Source: Bugula neritina (Eukaryota > Bryozoa > Gymnolaemata > Cheilostomatida > Bugulidae). Taken from it: DNA of 60,000 nucleotides. A program made the position numbers and the translations under genes. The notes under the pieces are model-generated. The model saw only the letters and a list, made by a program, of their open reading frames with translations, was not told where the DNA came from and searched no databases. Where the stretch lies: contig OZ037768.1 of assembly GCA_964035545.1 (NCBI GenBank), positions 4,085,241 through 4,145,240 on the forward strand, in the 5' to 3' direction. Positions 48,255 through 60,000 of the stretch are shown here, piece after piece; position 1 is the first letter of the stretch, and each line of letters opens with the position of its first letter.

Positions 48255-51200
48255 CATATGTAAGTATAACTAAAATTGAAGAACTTATTTATATAACCAA
48301 GCAGCTTAGATATGTGGTTTACAATAGTTGTATTAATACATTACAACACCACTAAAACTATAGTTTGTATAAAAAGTATTTGAGTAATGTGAATTATTTC
48401 AGAATTCCCCATCATTCTCTTTTCATAACTAGTTCAATTTAATTTCTAAGTGTTGTAATATAATGTGTAAACATTATTTACTAAGAAGTTGAGGTTAAAC
48501 TAAATAGCTATAGTTTTGTAGCATAATTTTTGGTAATTTATTTGCAATCAGTTATTTTTTAAATTGAATGCTTACAGATTGAATGTCTATATTATTTCTT
48601 TCTACCGTTGAATCACCATTATATACGTAGATATTGTTGCTAGTAGCTATATGCCTCCTCCCTCGTATTATTAAATGCACAGTGTCAATGCATATCCTTT
48701 TTGTCAGAGGTAATAAAATATTTATCAAAATAATAAATGTCACATTTTTTCAGCTAAATATACCAAATTAGAATGGAGTTGTGTAATAAGTTGTTTTAGA
48801 TGGCTCGGAAGTAACCGACATGCGCAACTGCCCTGTATCCGTGAGCCATGCATTGAATGGGAAGTGTTTACTCATTGTTTTCATTGCCATTGGGTGCACC
48901 TACTTATCAACCATATCAGCAATGACCAGCTGTCATTCTTTCTATTTGTTTTCTCTCTATTACAAGTTTAATTTGTAATTAAAAGCATTTTTTGATGATT
49001 ATATAATTACGATTCCATGCTGTAGTACCTATATGATGGCGAATATGAATAGGAATATGATGTGTCTAATTAAACGTACAAAATAGCAAAAAAATGACCA
49101 TTTGCACCAGATTAATTATGTTCAATAAATGGTAGTTAATCACAATTTTATATATTGTAAGAACAACGCATTTCTCTCCTTGTTAAATAGTTACCAACTT
49201 CAATACCCGGTGTTTATAGTGGCCAACATAGGCATGCGACTCTCCAGGATGTCTGATTTGCAAGAGATGGTGCCTGATTGAACTTCAAATATGTTTGCAT
49301 TGGCTCAAAATCTTTTTGAGAAAAATCTAATGCCTTTTATGACACTTGAAGGAAATACATGCAAAATGTATAGTAATGTGTAAATGCAATTTAACTTAGT
49401 TGCTACATCCTCCATGCATCTTCTTTAGTAAGCAAAGCTATGTTTTAAGGTAATTAGAGTTCAGGCGCAAAGCTTAATGCATATTTAATGTTATTATGAA
49501 TAAATGAAGTAAAAATGGATGCATTTGGTTAGAGGGCAAGGGAATAAAAGAACTACTGCTACATATAGAATAGGAGCACTGTTTTACTCCTAAATAAAAT
49601 ATTACGTTTGTATTATATTTAGCAACTAATTTTTTTAGAGTTTGCGCTTTCAAGAATAAAATTGATAACAACTTAGTACAAAAAGTATGAGATTTGTATG
49701 TTTATTGTTGATTTTCAGTACTCGCCTTTTACCAAAAATACCCACTGCACTAGCTAAATGTTCTATATTTAACTTGTTTTAAAAATCAATTTAAATCATA
49801 GTATATTTTTTAATTTAAGCAAATTGTTGGAATACAGTCTTTCCCATAGCAGTTCTCATGCTTAAGAGGAAAGCAAAGTGGACTGTGTACACATACATAT
49901 TCTGCTACCATTAGTATGTGTTCTCTAAATATTACGATTGGCTCACTGTATTCCCATTAAGAGATTCTTGGTTTTAGAAAATATGCGGACATTGCAATGT
50001 TTCTAATGCTTCACAATACTCTGAAATTACCTCAAACACTGGTAGATGTCCCTCTTTCCTTTAAATTAACTGTACATAAAGTGTACTTTTCACTTATTTT
50101 AGATTATAGTCAACATTTATACATCTAGTAACTATATTCTGTCCTTTGTGAACAATGTTTTATTTTACAAGTACAGTAAAAGTTGAAACTTAGAGACTTC
50201 TTTTGAAAATACTCAGCCAGTTACGACTTCTGTTTCAAGTTCCTCAAACTTGTGCGTAGGACTACTATACTTATTAGCGGGTACTACATAATGTCGTGAA
50301 AAATGAGAGTGACATTTAATTTACTACTAATTAGCATATTACTTACTAGGAAGTGTCCCAATGTGTGAAGATCTCGTAGCTGAAGTGCTTGCATCTCTAA
50401 AACTTTGTATAGTATAATATAGCCAAGATTTATGATGATTCCATTTCCAATCTTCCCAATACTCAAGCACACAGTATAATACACATATTATTATGATTTG
50501 GACTCTAATATGCTTTCATGGAGACCACAACAACTACCAGGGTCTGCTCTAGTGGTGATGTTGGTATTTCCAAAATGACATTATGTGGCCTAGTAGATGC
50601 TGTATTTTGTACTGAAGTTAACGCTTATTCTTCCCTCTGCCATCAGAGATGTTGAATCTATTGGTAGTAGTAAACACCTGACTCTCTATTTCTCTTCGCA
50701 ACACCTAATATTGAAGTAGGAATTGAAGTATGTAAACTATAGTAGCTATAGCCCTGTAAATTATATTAAATATACTCCAATACATATTTATAGTTGTATA
50801 TTGCAATTATGTTATGGAAAATTGAGATATAAACGTTTTATGAATTGTGTATTTTAATTATTAATTATTGTAGATATAGCACACAATGTATTATAAATTA
50901 TGAAACATGTAATTTGCAGTGCATGAGCTATGTATCACGTTATATAATGTCATACATGTGCTATATATTATAATAGTGTGAGAGGAGTCATTATAAATAA
51001 AGTTAATGTAAAATAAAATGAACAAAATATAATGTAAAAACTAAACTATATAAATATGTAAAATAATGAATTATTTAAACTAAGACTAGCCATAAAAAAT
51101 ATTTTAATATATTTTTCAGTTTTCTGTAAGATTTATAGTTGATTTACAACAAGAGCTACAGAAGTTCGTAATCAATTTGAATGTTTGCATATTCCCACTT

Positions 51201-54200
51201 TCCAGTGTTCTATGTTACAGAAAATACATATTGTAGCTGAAATCTTGTAGCAATCAATATAATATATTGTTAAATATTTTACTTGTCATTTTGCTTTTTA
51301 AAAATGGTAATTAACTCAATATCAATTTTGTAGAGACTTAGACTGCATCTAGTGCTGTCTTTTGAAAAATTCATTTTTTTAAGAAATACGCTAAATAATA
51401 GCAACAACGGTTATACGTCATTTGATCATCTCTACTGCTAGCAACAAGAGATGGTATGCTAGCGAGATGTTAAATAAAGAAAAGCGTTCTTCAACTGTAA
51501 GATATTTTCCAGTTCATAATTCAATGAATATGTTTCAAAGAACAAGTTTTACTAGTGACAGCTATGCTATATGAAAAAGCTTTGCATTTTTTCGGTAGAG
51601 TTACATTAAAGTCTTGCATCACTATAATTAATCATAGCAATAATTACAAAAATAAATATCATCTAAACTCTTTGAAGCTGAAGGTAAGATTGTAGCTGGC
51701 AATCAGTCTTTAATAGAACTCATAATATTATTGTCATTATTCCGGGAATCTTTTTTAGGAATCAAGGCATGCAGTATATTACTCAAAAAATTTTGACACG
51801 TTAACCATTTGCAAAAAATGCTTTTTATTTCATTAAAGTTAACTTAAGTGTAAGAAAACTGTTCTAGAAACTCACAAAATAGTCGTGGGAATCTGTTTGA
51901 AAAGCGGCATATGTAGCCTAAAGTGGAAATGAGTAATTTGTTTTTCGAATGAAATCTTAAAATCTGAGTAATCACACTCTAGCAGCTATTCATCCATTAC
52001 CCCATTCCCCTGAATGAAATCAAATACTCTCACGTGACAGCTAGTTGTAGCAATCTTTTACATCTAATGACTTTTTTCTTGGACAACTATTTTATAACAA
52101 GCTACGGTATAGATTATAGTCTAATGTGTACTCAGACAGTATTCGTTGAGTGTATCAGCAGGTACCCCAAGGTCTTGGCTATACACTGCATGTGCCCAGC
52201 ATACTTTGGATTAGTATTTGAAAACTTAGAGACAACTATTTGCAACTGGGCCTGGGATGAGCTTAGATTTCTTAGTACAGATAAAGTGCAAAACCTTTGC
52301 TGCACGCAAGATTATTCAACTATAAATAATCAATTTTTAAGAAATTTTGGCAAAATTTGAACCAGTATCTAGAATTTAAAGAAAAAACTTTTCAATTCCT
52401 TCGGTATGTCAAAAAATATATGCTATGTTAAGTACTCGTACAGATAAAAAATGACAACAGAATGAAATAAAAAAATCCACATTGTAGCGGATGTATTACA
52501 TATGTTGAATATATATACACATATTATAGTTCTCAGGCATAATATTATGTATAGCCTAATGTAAATATAATTTATACACATTATGATATATAGGTTAGCA
52601 GCTTGTAAATTGTCTTTGTTTACTGAGAAAATGAGCAAGTTTTGCAAAACACAAACATGTTGTAGTTTGTATCAAAATTAATAGCTTAGACACAAATGGA
52701 GAGCTGATTTATTATACACATATTATATGTATACAGCTGCAAGTTGTTACAACTGTGAACTGGTTGAACTGAGAGTTTCACTCTTTGCAGTGGAGCAATA
52801 AAACACATTGTCTAGTACTCATTCTACTATTGGTTAACCCTAGTGATTAGATAATAATAGTTATGTATTTGGCTCTCAACAAATCTTCATTTCTCTCATT
52901 GACAACTGGCAGTTAAAAGGAAATCATGGTTTTTGGAATTTGCTGATCAAAAATTATTAAGCATAAATAGCAGCACATTCGGATTTGTTGAATAGACAAA
53001 ATTGTTAATTATTCATTATCCCATTACAGGAGATAAAGAAAATTGCTTAGTCTATGTTTACAAAAACTGCAGCTTTGAGGGTTGAAAAATAATTGGAATA
53101 TCAAGAAGCGCATTATTTCACAGAATAAAAACTGCATAATTCAACTCATACTCAGCGATTGTAACAGAAGAGCTTTTTTGTATTAATATACAAACATGGC
53201 CCTTCATGGTGGAAACAGCCAGCCTTTAGATTGCTACAGTTTTGACAAGTCTTTTACCTTTAAATCAGTCAAAGGGGAGTTGCAGCAAGAATACACTCTG
53301 ATGAAAGTGTGTTGGTTGTGTTGATTATTTTGATTGTCTTAGTTACTTAGACTTGTTTATGGTACTTGGACACAACTGGTACATAACTATTATTTCAAAG
53401 CAGGTTAGAAATATTTAATAAGTTATTTTTATGAGGAATTATTTTGTTGATAATGAGTCAACTACTAAGATTGATCATATATTTGTTGTTACTACTGAAT
53501 GTATCTATTAGCTTTCACATTTATATAGCTTTTGTGCTTTCTAATTTGCTAGGCATGCGTCTACAACAGTGTTATATTGATTTCTCAGAAGTTTGGTATG
53601 TAAGTGATTTGTGTGAGCTTGGAGTTTGCTAAGGTCAGAGCTATAGGTTGAGCTACAAGAGCATCTATCTATTCCATAGGGGACTACATTAACCCTAGCC
53701 TCTTCATTAGTTTGACTATAAATTAATCTCAGGTCTATAATACAATGCCTTGCCTTACTACATCAGTACTGTACAGTCTATACTTTGTACTGTACTTATT
53801 ACGTATGCTCAACGCTGCTGTTTCAACTTGTGATTATTATTGTCCTGCTAAGTTATAATTTATTAGCTAACCAGCAATGATTAGATGGCTAACATCTTAT
53901 TATTTACACATTCTGCTGTAATTTCTCTCCAGAGTTTAATCTAACCCAAGTTTGTTTGATGGTAAAGGTGGGACTGAAGCATGGGCTAGCAAACTTACCA
54001 GGTAATTGTGTTGTCTTATTGGAATGGATTTTGGCCATGTTGTGGTCAGTTTGGTGATTTCTGCCTTAATTCTCACGTGTTATGGAGGTTGTTATTGAAT
54101 AAAATGAATACAGGGCACTCTATTCATAGCCAATGGAATTTATTAATTTGAAATAACAGTAGGCATAGGATTAGCAGTAGTAGTGGGAGCTTCATTGGCT

Positions 54201-54386
54201 CTGATAGGACGGATGTGATTTAGTCATTTTTTATACTAATAAATGATTGGTCAGGAACTTTGGTCGTAGAGCATTTTAATACCTGGGATCCTAAGTTACA
54301 TTTCATAGTTATGCTAATGGTTGGTCTGCAACTAGACAGCTCTGGAAGTAGGTTACAGTTTGAGGGCTGGGCTCTAACTAATCTGC

Positions 54387-54399
54387 TATATAAATAAGG
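54387..54399 (+). promoter_or_regulatory. TATA-box candidate upstream of the SLC22 gene
   Basis: TATATAAATAAGG is a near-ideal TATA box. About 30 bases downstream lies CTTGCAGT, a fair initiator, and the sequence after it ends in a strong donor at 54520. No coding gene starts nearby, so a leader exon for the SLC22 gene 3.7 kb downstream is the natural reading. Confidence 0.4.
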
Positions 54400-54417
54400 T
54401 GAGGGCTAAGAAATGCT

Positions 54418-54519
54418 TGCAGTGTTATTTCTTAGGTTCAGCCTGCGGTTGAACTTGGATATTTTCTCAAGCCCAACATTTCTATTTATATTTGGTTTGC
54501 TGCACATTTCAGGTTTCTG
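54418..54519 (+). other. Candidate non-coding first exon (5'UTR) of the SLC22 gene
   Basis: From the putative initiator to CTG|GTAAGT at 54519/54520. It would splice to the acceptor at 58174-58175 (CTCTTTTAG), giving a 3.65-kb leader intron. Inference only. Confidence 0.3.
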
Positions 54520-54521
54520 GT

Positions 54522-57500
54522 AAGTTAATTATACCAAATTTATTTTATTGATGCTGGTGTGTATTGTTCTTTATACAGTAATGTTCAAACCAATGTTAGA
54601 CTTAGTGTAGCCAAATATTTTTTGTTTTAAGTTTATTGTGCAATTCTATATTCAAGATTGAAAATTGCTTGGATGTGCCAAAATAAAATGTGTGCTGCAT
54701 TTTAGAGTTTCATTAGTATTATACTATTAAACTAAACAGTTTTACGTTGACCGTCCATTAGTCCCATTCTCATTCTGATTATTATTATTATAGCTATATA
54801 AGAATTGTATCAACTTCGAAAATAATATAGCTGCAAGTGCATTTAATTCTAATGAAGTAATATTAGACTTTTAGAAGCTTATGGTTCTCAACTTCATATT
54901 CAACTCATATTCACACATGATGCTGCAGCTAGATATTACAATTATTAGGTGTGGTACCTATGGCTATATTGCATTTGCACTTTTTTACAAAATTTTTCTA
55001 CGAGGTTTGATTTGCATATACTTTTTCAGTTTTTCCTGTTTCTAAACTCTTAAAATTTGAAAGAGAAGATGCAAGCAAAATGAAAATGAATTGATTGCAA
55101 AACCGTGTATGTGCACTCAGTGTGAATGCCAAAACTTTTCGTCACTAAAAAACTTGAATCAAATTGTTTATCAAAACTCTCACTTGTTTGCCTGTTTGAG
55201 GTTTTGTTATTCAACACATAAATTATAATTCTTACATTTGTACCACACTTCATGCTATTAAACCACGCCTGTTTTTCCTGGTAGTTTACAGAGTAGTCAT
55301 TCATGGTTAGAACTACTATAAGTTTCCACTTACAAATTAGAAATGTCATGCCACTATAATATCGAAATTATTGACCTCCAAGAGTATTTATAACTTTTTA
55401 ATGGACTCCCTTCAATACAAATTGCAAGTCTTGGCAAATACTATTATGTAATGATGAAGCATAGGTCACATTAGATGAGTAGTGAGCATGTGTGGGTATA
55501 TTGTTTGGGCTACAAGTTGGGATATGGTGTTGAGAATGATCTTGTGGCTTGTGCAAACCACAAGATCTTGCTGAGAACACACGGTTAGTCCAGTGTTTTG
55601 AATAGAGATTAACCAGCTATTGGAAATTTTTAGTCTGGTTTTCATTTGGATTTTTGTTTCAAAAGTGATATATAATCATATAAGTGAAACATTTTCATTG
55701 CTATAACTTAGTAAACATTGCAACTTTCTACCCCAGTTTCAAAACAAGGTGTATATTATTATTATAGACCTAAATTGAGCCTTTACTCAGTGTACAAGTT
55801 GCAGTATAAATTAGTATTGATTGATTGATTGATTGGATGTTTCATGTATTTCAATGTTTATCATGTCTACTTTAATTAAATGTCTGAGGTGTTACAAAAA
55901 TGGAGTTTTTTATGTTTTTTAAACACTATGATTAAAATCATGTCTATTTTATTCATGCATTCTTCCAGGATTTGTAGGATATTTAAAAGAAAACATATGT
56001 ATAAAAATATTTTCGTTTATTAAGGTTCTAGAATAGAGGTACTAGTAACAAACATTCCAGTCAACACATGCTTATATAACAGCTTGCATCTGAAAATTTG
56101 AAAAATCTGTTTTATGTCAAAATTTTCATGCCTGGGCATACATTCAGAGCGTAGGCATGTGAAAATTAACACTACCTTTCATCAGCTATAGTCATTTCTT
56201 ACAAATTTAATATGTCTCTTTCATCACATTTTATACTAGCAAACATATTTTTTTAAAGTCGAGGAAATATTGTTACGGATGAGTGCAATAATGGACCTTG
56301 TACGTGCCCTAGTACGCCATGTTTGTCCAGACTAGGTTACAGCTCATATGCATCATACAAGTAATGCATAATTATTGCTTAAACTTCTCAAGAAAAGTTA
56401 TAACTATTTGAAAAAAGACTAATTGTTATAAAGTAATTGAATTGTTTAACTGGGTTAGTAGGTGACAGCTGACAGATGAGGGACCAGCCATTAATCACTT
56501 ATTCATTGGTTTAGGGCTAATGGTGGTGGCTTATACAACTGTGTAGGTTTTCATCTCCATAAAATATTTAAACAATAGCAGGAATGGCCAGTTTACCACA
56601 CTTGTTTTGATTTGCATACGATCACTGACAGGCCGCATGGATAGATCTGCAAATCTTGATTGTGGGAGACAGGAGAGTAGAAACCTAATAAACAACCGGA
56701 AAGGTTTTCCACAATTACTCAGCAAATTCTTGTTTCAAAGTTGCAACAAAATTTAAAAAAGTATTTTTAAGACTAACTTTAATAATAATACAATATTAAA
56801 TCATGTATGCGATGTGCAGTTGATTTGATTTAGCAGTAAGTGTGAATGATTGCTAATATATTAGTGCTGCCACAAGAAACAGCTGCCACAAGAAATTGGG
56901 GCCATTATTTATCCTTTGGCAGCCATTAAGTATGGCAAAACTGGGGCTGTCACTGGTTTTTCAATAGTATACAATTACTTTATGCTAGTCGAGACATTTT
57001 CTGTAAAAAATTTTGGCCTTTGAGAAAAAAATGTCAAATTACAATAAAAATCAACTACATCAATAAAATAATTTATGGTTGAAAATCACTTTTTATTGGG
57101 TGCTAGAAAATTATAATATTTTAATCAGCTAATTAAAAATGTACCTAACAGGCTAGCCAGTAAAATCAACTTGTGGTAAAATAATATGCATATTGACAAC
57201 TAAATCTGGCACATTATTCAAACTTAATTCACACATAGCTGTAAATAAGTGAGAAGAAAGGCTATTTTTTAGTGTAACCCAATGCGCTAACTTGGATTTT
57301 TTTTAAGTTGACCACAGATTTGAAATCTTCTTATATTCCAGTCAATAACACAGCTGGTAATAAATGCTACTAACTATTGTTTTTTCAACACAACTTTTTT
57401 TGTTTTTTAAGAAGCCATATTGTACGCCTTATTTTAAAAATGTAAAAAGTAACTTGGTTTGTTGCCAAAAGAGTTTAAATCTAGTATGAAGTTTTGGTAT

Positions 57501-58175
57501 TAATGTATTCTGCTGCTAATTTTAATGTTTATAAAAGTTGCACCCTAATATTTTTAGGGCAGTTTCGTTAGTTCAAACAATAACTGGGATTTAAACCTAG
57601 TCTCACAGAATGTCGTCTTATTTTTACTGGTGAAACTCCACACCAGGATGCAAGTGTATTTGGCACACTTGTAATAAAACTGGGTGATGACAACACATCC
57701 AGAAATTTCATTTGGCAATTAGGTTCACATGAACTTGCATTCTCTCCATTACTGTACACATGTAAAAACATTCCGCAGGTAAAGTTTTACTAATGGTGTG
57801 CTAAGAAAAGCTGAAGCAATAAGATTTAAGTTGCCTACACTAAACCAGCTAATTGCTTCTTTGTCTGTATTCTTATTATAATTTCTTATTTTTTGCATGA
57901 ACAATTCTTTTTTTAAATTTTACAATATCTGTTTGAATTTGGCATCTCAATAGTTAAGTAATACAACTTGATGAATACTCTTAGACCAATATACTTGCAA
58001 TTCATTAGAGAATTGTACATCTTTCCTGTTGAAGTATAACCAATTTTCTGTACTATTTCTCTGTAAAGCCACACAATGATCATTAGTTGTTAAGTAATCT
58101 CTCTGACCAACAAGAGTACACGTGTGTCTCTGATGTCAGCACTAAATCTAAAACAACCTGTCTGATCTCTTTTAG
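54522..58175. other. Probable SLC22 leader intron / intergenic sequence
   Basis: AT-rich with no clear gene. It includes a short ATTG repeat (55817-55836) and one stretch, 57601-57778, that looks exon-like on the plus strand and is listed separately. Other short ORFs show no recognisable domain. Confidence 0.45.
57601..57778 (+). other. Exon-like open segment of unknown identity
   Basis: It is bounded by an AG at 57599-57600 and a good donor CCGCAG|GTAAAG. The 59-codon frame from 57602 (LTECRLIFTGE ... LLYTCKNIPQ) has ordinary amino-acid composition and codon use. It does not join in frame to the SLC22 start exon. I do not recognise it; a relic or chance ORF is possible. Confidence 0.25.
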
Positions 58176-58189
58176 AGCCAATATTCAAA

Positions 58190-58543
58190 ATGGAAATAAT
58201 ATTGGAGGCATTAGGAGACCCGGGAAGGTACCATGTGGTGATAACCTGCATGTTTGCTGTAACATGGTGGTCCATGACTTTCGGTGCTATTTCCATGGCT
58301 TTCTACGGAGAACCTCTTAAGATCAAGTGCAATGTTCCCAGTCGTCACCTCAGTTACTCACCAAATGAGCTTTCGTATTTGGAGAACAGCTCAGTTCCTT
58401 TCACCAACATCTCGATGGCCAAGGACGAGTGTTCCTACAACATCACCAGTGTCACCAATGGCACAGTCACTCACTCGAGTCATCAATGCGACAGCTGGAC
58501 ATACTTGGATGGAGGCAGAGAAATCTCTAACATAGTTACTGAG
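58190..58543 (+). CDS. SLC22-type organic ion transporter, first coding exon (gene continues past window)
   Basis: SLC22 proteins are 12-helix major-facilitator carriers of organic cations, anions or carnitine at the plasma membrane. This exon encodes 118 residues in a complete frame and ends at GAG|GTTAGT. It begins MEIILEALGDPGRYHVV, the usual N-terminal 'ILxxLGxxGRYQ' pattern. Helix 1 follows (about residues 16-38, ITCMFAVTWWSMTFGAISMAF in part), then the large extracellular loop typical of the family. That loop has cysteines at 47, 81 and 100 and four N-glycosylation sequons (N66, N73, N84, N90). The acceptor CTCTTTTAG at 58167-58175 precedes 14 leader bases. No later exon was found up to 60000, so the next intron exceeds 1.4 kb. 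Substrate cannot be told from this part. Confidence 0.8.
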
Positions 58544-60000
58544 GTTAGTTTACATACTGTTTCAATATCCTAGTACCGAATGACCTGTTTATTCAGTACA
58601 ACACCAATTATTGTACAAGCTAATAAATGAGCTATTATAAATAGCATCTGGGAATCTTGGTTTTTTATAAAATTTTCATAACTGAAGCAAAAAATAGTTT
58701 GTTGCTCAGCATATATATTACAGTAGGATAATGTTTATTTATTAAGTTGTTGTTAAATACAAATATTGCTGAAAATTTAACAAATCACATTACCGTAACA
58801 TATCTAAAAATTATGTTTTTTTATAATGTACATTTTAAGGAAAATTACTTTTTATCCCAATGCTTACCATTTGCTGAACTGTTTAAATATTTGTGAACAA
58901 GCTGCATCTTGATAGCTCTGGTGAAATGTTGCTGACGTCCAAGTTGCTTATAATAGTTTACCTGTTGGAGGTCATAGTCTCAGGTAGCTGCGTCATACTT
59001 AGCAATTCAATACCAACTTTGTATTATGCTGCTCATACTTTTCGCAGAACCTGTCCAGGCTAAAGTACCATCTGCTCCGGTAATAAATTCATAATTTAAC
59101 CAGTACTCTCGCCCACTCTGGTATTTAGGTCATTGACTTACTGTGGCATTCCATGGCTTAACTTTTCTGTGTCTGCCCCTTTTTCTCAGCAGTTTTCTCA
59201 GTACATAAAATACTTCTTTATATCTTGTAATAAAATACAGATGTATTCATCCAGAATATAACAGCTACTTTATTTGTGATATTCTTGTTCATTTATTTTC
59301 TTTTGCTGCCAAGTATGTGATAATAAAGACGTATCTGGCAATGTTACGCAATTTTTTGCTGCTACAATGACTTATTTTCTCAGCTTGGAATGAGGTTAGT
59401 ATGGTCACCTGAATAAACACAAATATTTACTGGGGGTTGATTACCTCATTATCAATACCTGAGGTAGATACTAACAGTACAACCTTGGTTCTGTAACAAA
59501 TAATTGTGGTATCTCTCCTAAATAGAAAACAAGTTTAGTTTTAAAAACATATTGAAGAATTATGCTAAACAAAATGGGTAGATTTGCATTGTAGTGTTGA
59601 AAATAAGAACTTGGTTCTTCCTGCAAAAAGTGATACCAACATTTAGCTGTTGCAGTAGAGAAGTTTCAGCAAACAAAGTTCATTAATTATCCTTACTTTT
59701 TGGTTTGGCTTATATGTTCAGAACATAGCTTTCTGTGAGACTTTTACCTCGTACACCCACTATTGTCTACATGACTTAGCATTGTCCCTATCTTCTGCCA
59801 CATGGTAGTTTAGCTCTTGATCGATTCTCTGTTTGTCAGTTGGAGACCATATTGTTTGCTCATAAAACTAACAGAGAGAGCTAGTTTGGAAGCCATATAT
59901 GGGGTAATAAACAATAATGGGAAACAATTCTACTATCTACTTCAAATGCAAAACAATTGTAACCAAATCTGTTCAACTAACAATCAACCCTATAAGTTTC
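58544..60000. other. First coding intron of the SLC22 gene (to window end)
   Basis: AT-rich sequence without a recognisable transporter exon; I see no repeat, RNA gene or other feature in it. Confidence 0.5.

Larger units (their letters stand above)
43565..54386. other. Long AT-rich stretch without a convincing gene
   Basis: The first ~150 bases are the NMT promoter/5'UTR side, locally less AT-rich. I find no exon chain on either strand in the remaining ~10.7 kb. It contains homopolymer runs at 47360 and 47505, the (AT)39 tract at 48175, and one 62-codon ORF at 46270-46458 that is less AT-rich than its surroundings. An AATAAA at about 46731 is the only nearby transcript-end signal. A non-coding RNA cannot be excluded by eye. 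Confidence 0.5.

Noticed and set aside
48161-48355. ORF with a Tyr-Ile run
   Set aside because: Product of the (AT)39 tract.
52034-52360. 108-codon plus-strand ORF
   Set aside because: No recognisable domain, AT-rich codon use, and no splice or promoter support.

Overview
This is a window of an animal nuclear genome: AT-rich, with long protein genes cut into many short exons by GT-AG introns, AAUAAA poly(A) signals, microsatellites and minisatellites inside introns, and a probable tRNA-derived SINE. The recognisable proteins (RRP12, beta-TrCP/Slimb, a kinesin-14, N-myristoyltransferase, an SLC22 carrier) are metazoan in character. Their sequence and the intron density fit an invertebrate, possibly a lophotrochozoan; I cannot name the species from sequence alone.

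Layout. (1) 1-4364, minus strand: a gene running off the left edge, for an unrecognised Gln/Ser-rich nuclear-looking protein with AT-hook motifs and eight copies of a short '[V/I/M]-P-[Y/H/S/T]-K' motif. (2) 4365-9770: intergenic, AT-rich, holding an exact 86-bp direct repeat pair and about 2 kb of degenerate TAR/ATA simple sequence. (3) 9814-21066, plus strand: a complete RRP12 (ribosome biogenesis HEAT-repeat protein), 29 coding exons and 1313 residues, with several intronic minisatellites. (4) 21438-26994, minus strand: a complete beta-TrCP/Slimb F-box-WD40 ubiquitin ligase subunit, 12 coding exons and 557 residues, convergent with RRP12. The two genes appear to share a palindromic double poly(A) signal. 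(5) 27010-29112: intergenic, with a TAC/TAG triplet block. (6) 29159-37797, plus strand: a complete C-terminal-motor kinesin (kinesin-14), 16 coding exons and 772 residues, with an unusual N-terminal region. (7) 38407-43564, minus strand: a complete glycylpeptide N-myristoyltransferase, 12 coding exons and 527 residues, convergent with the kinesin. (8) 43565-58175: about 14.6 kb without a convincing gene, with a long (AT)n tract and a TATA-box/5'UTR-exon candidate at 54.4 kb. (9) 58190 onward, plus strand: the first coding exon of an SLC22-type transporter that continues past the window.

The exon models were built by hand from reading frame, GT/AG sites and phase. In each of the four complete genes the exon lengths sum to a whole number of codons. 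The genes are unrelated housekeeping functions (ribosome assembly, protein turnover, microtubule transport, lipid modification, solute transport) and do not form a pathway. The most unusual coding material is the motif-repeat AT-hook protein at the left edge and the N-terminal half of the kinesin. The most unusual non-coding features are tandem repeats that run up to RRP12 3' splice sites and keep the reading frame open.
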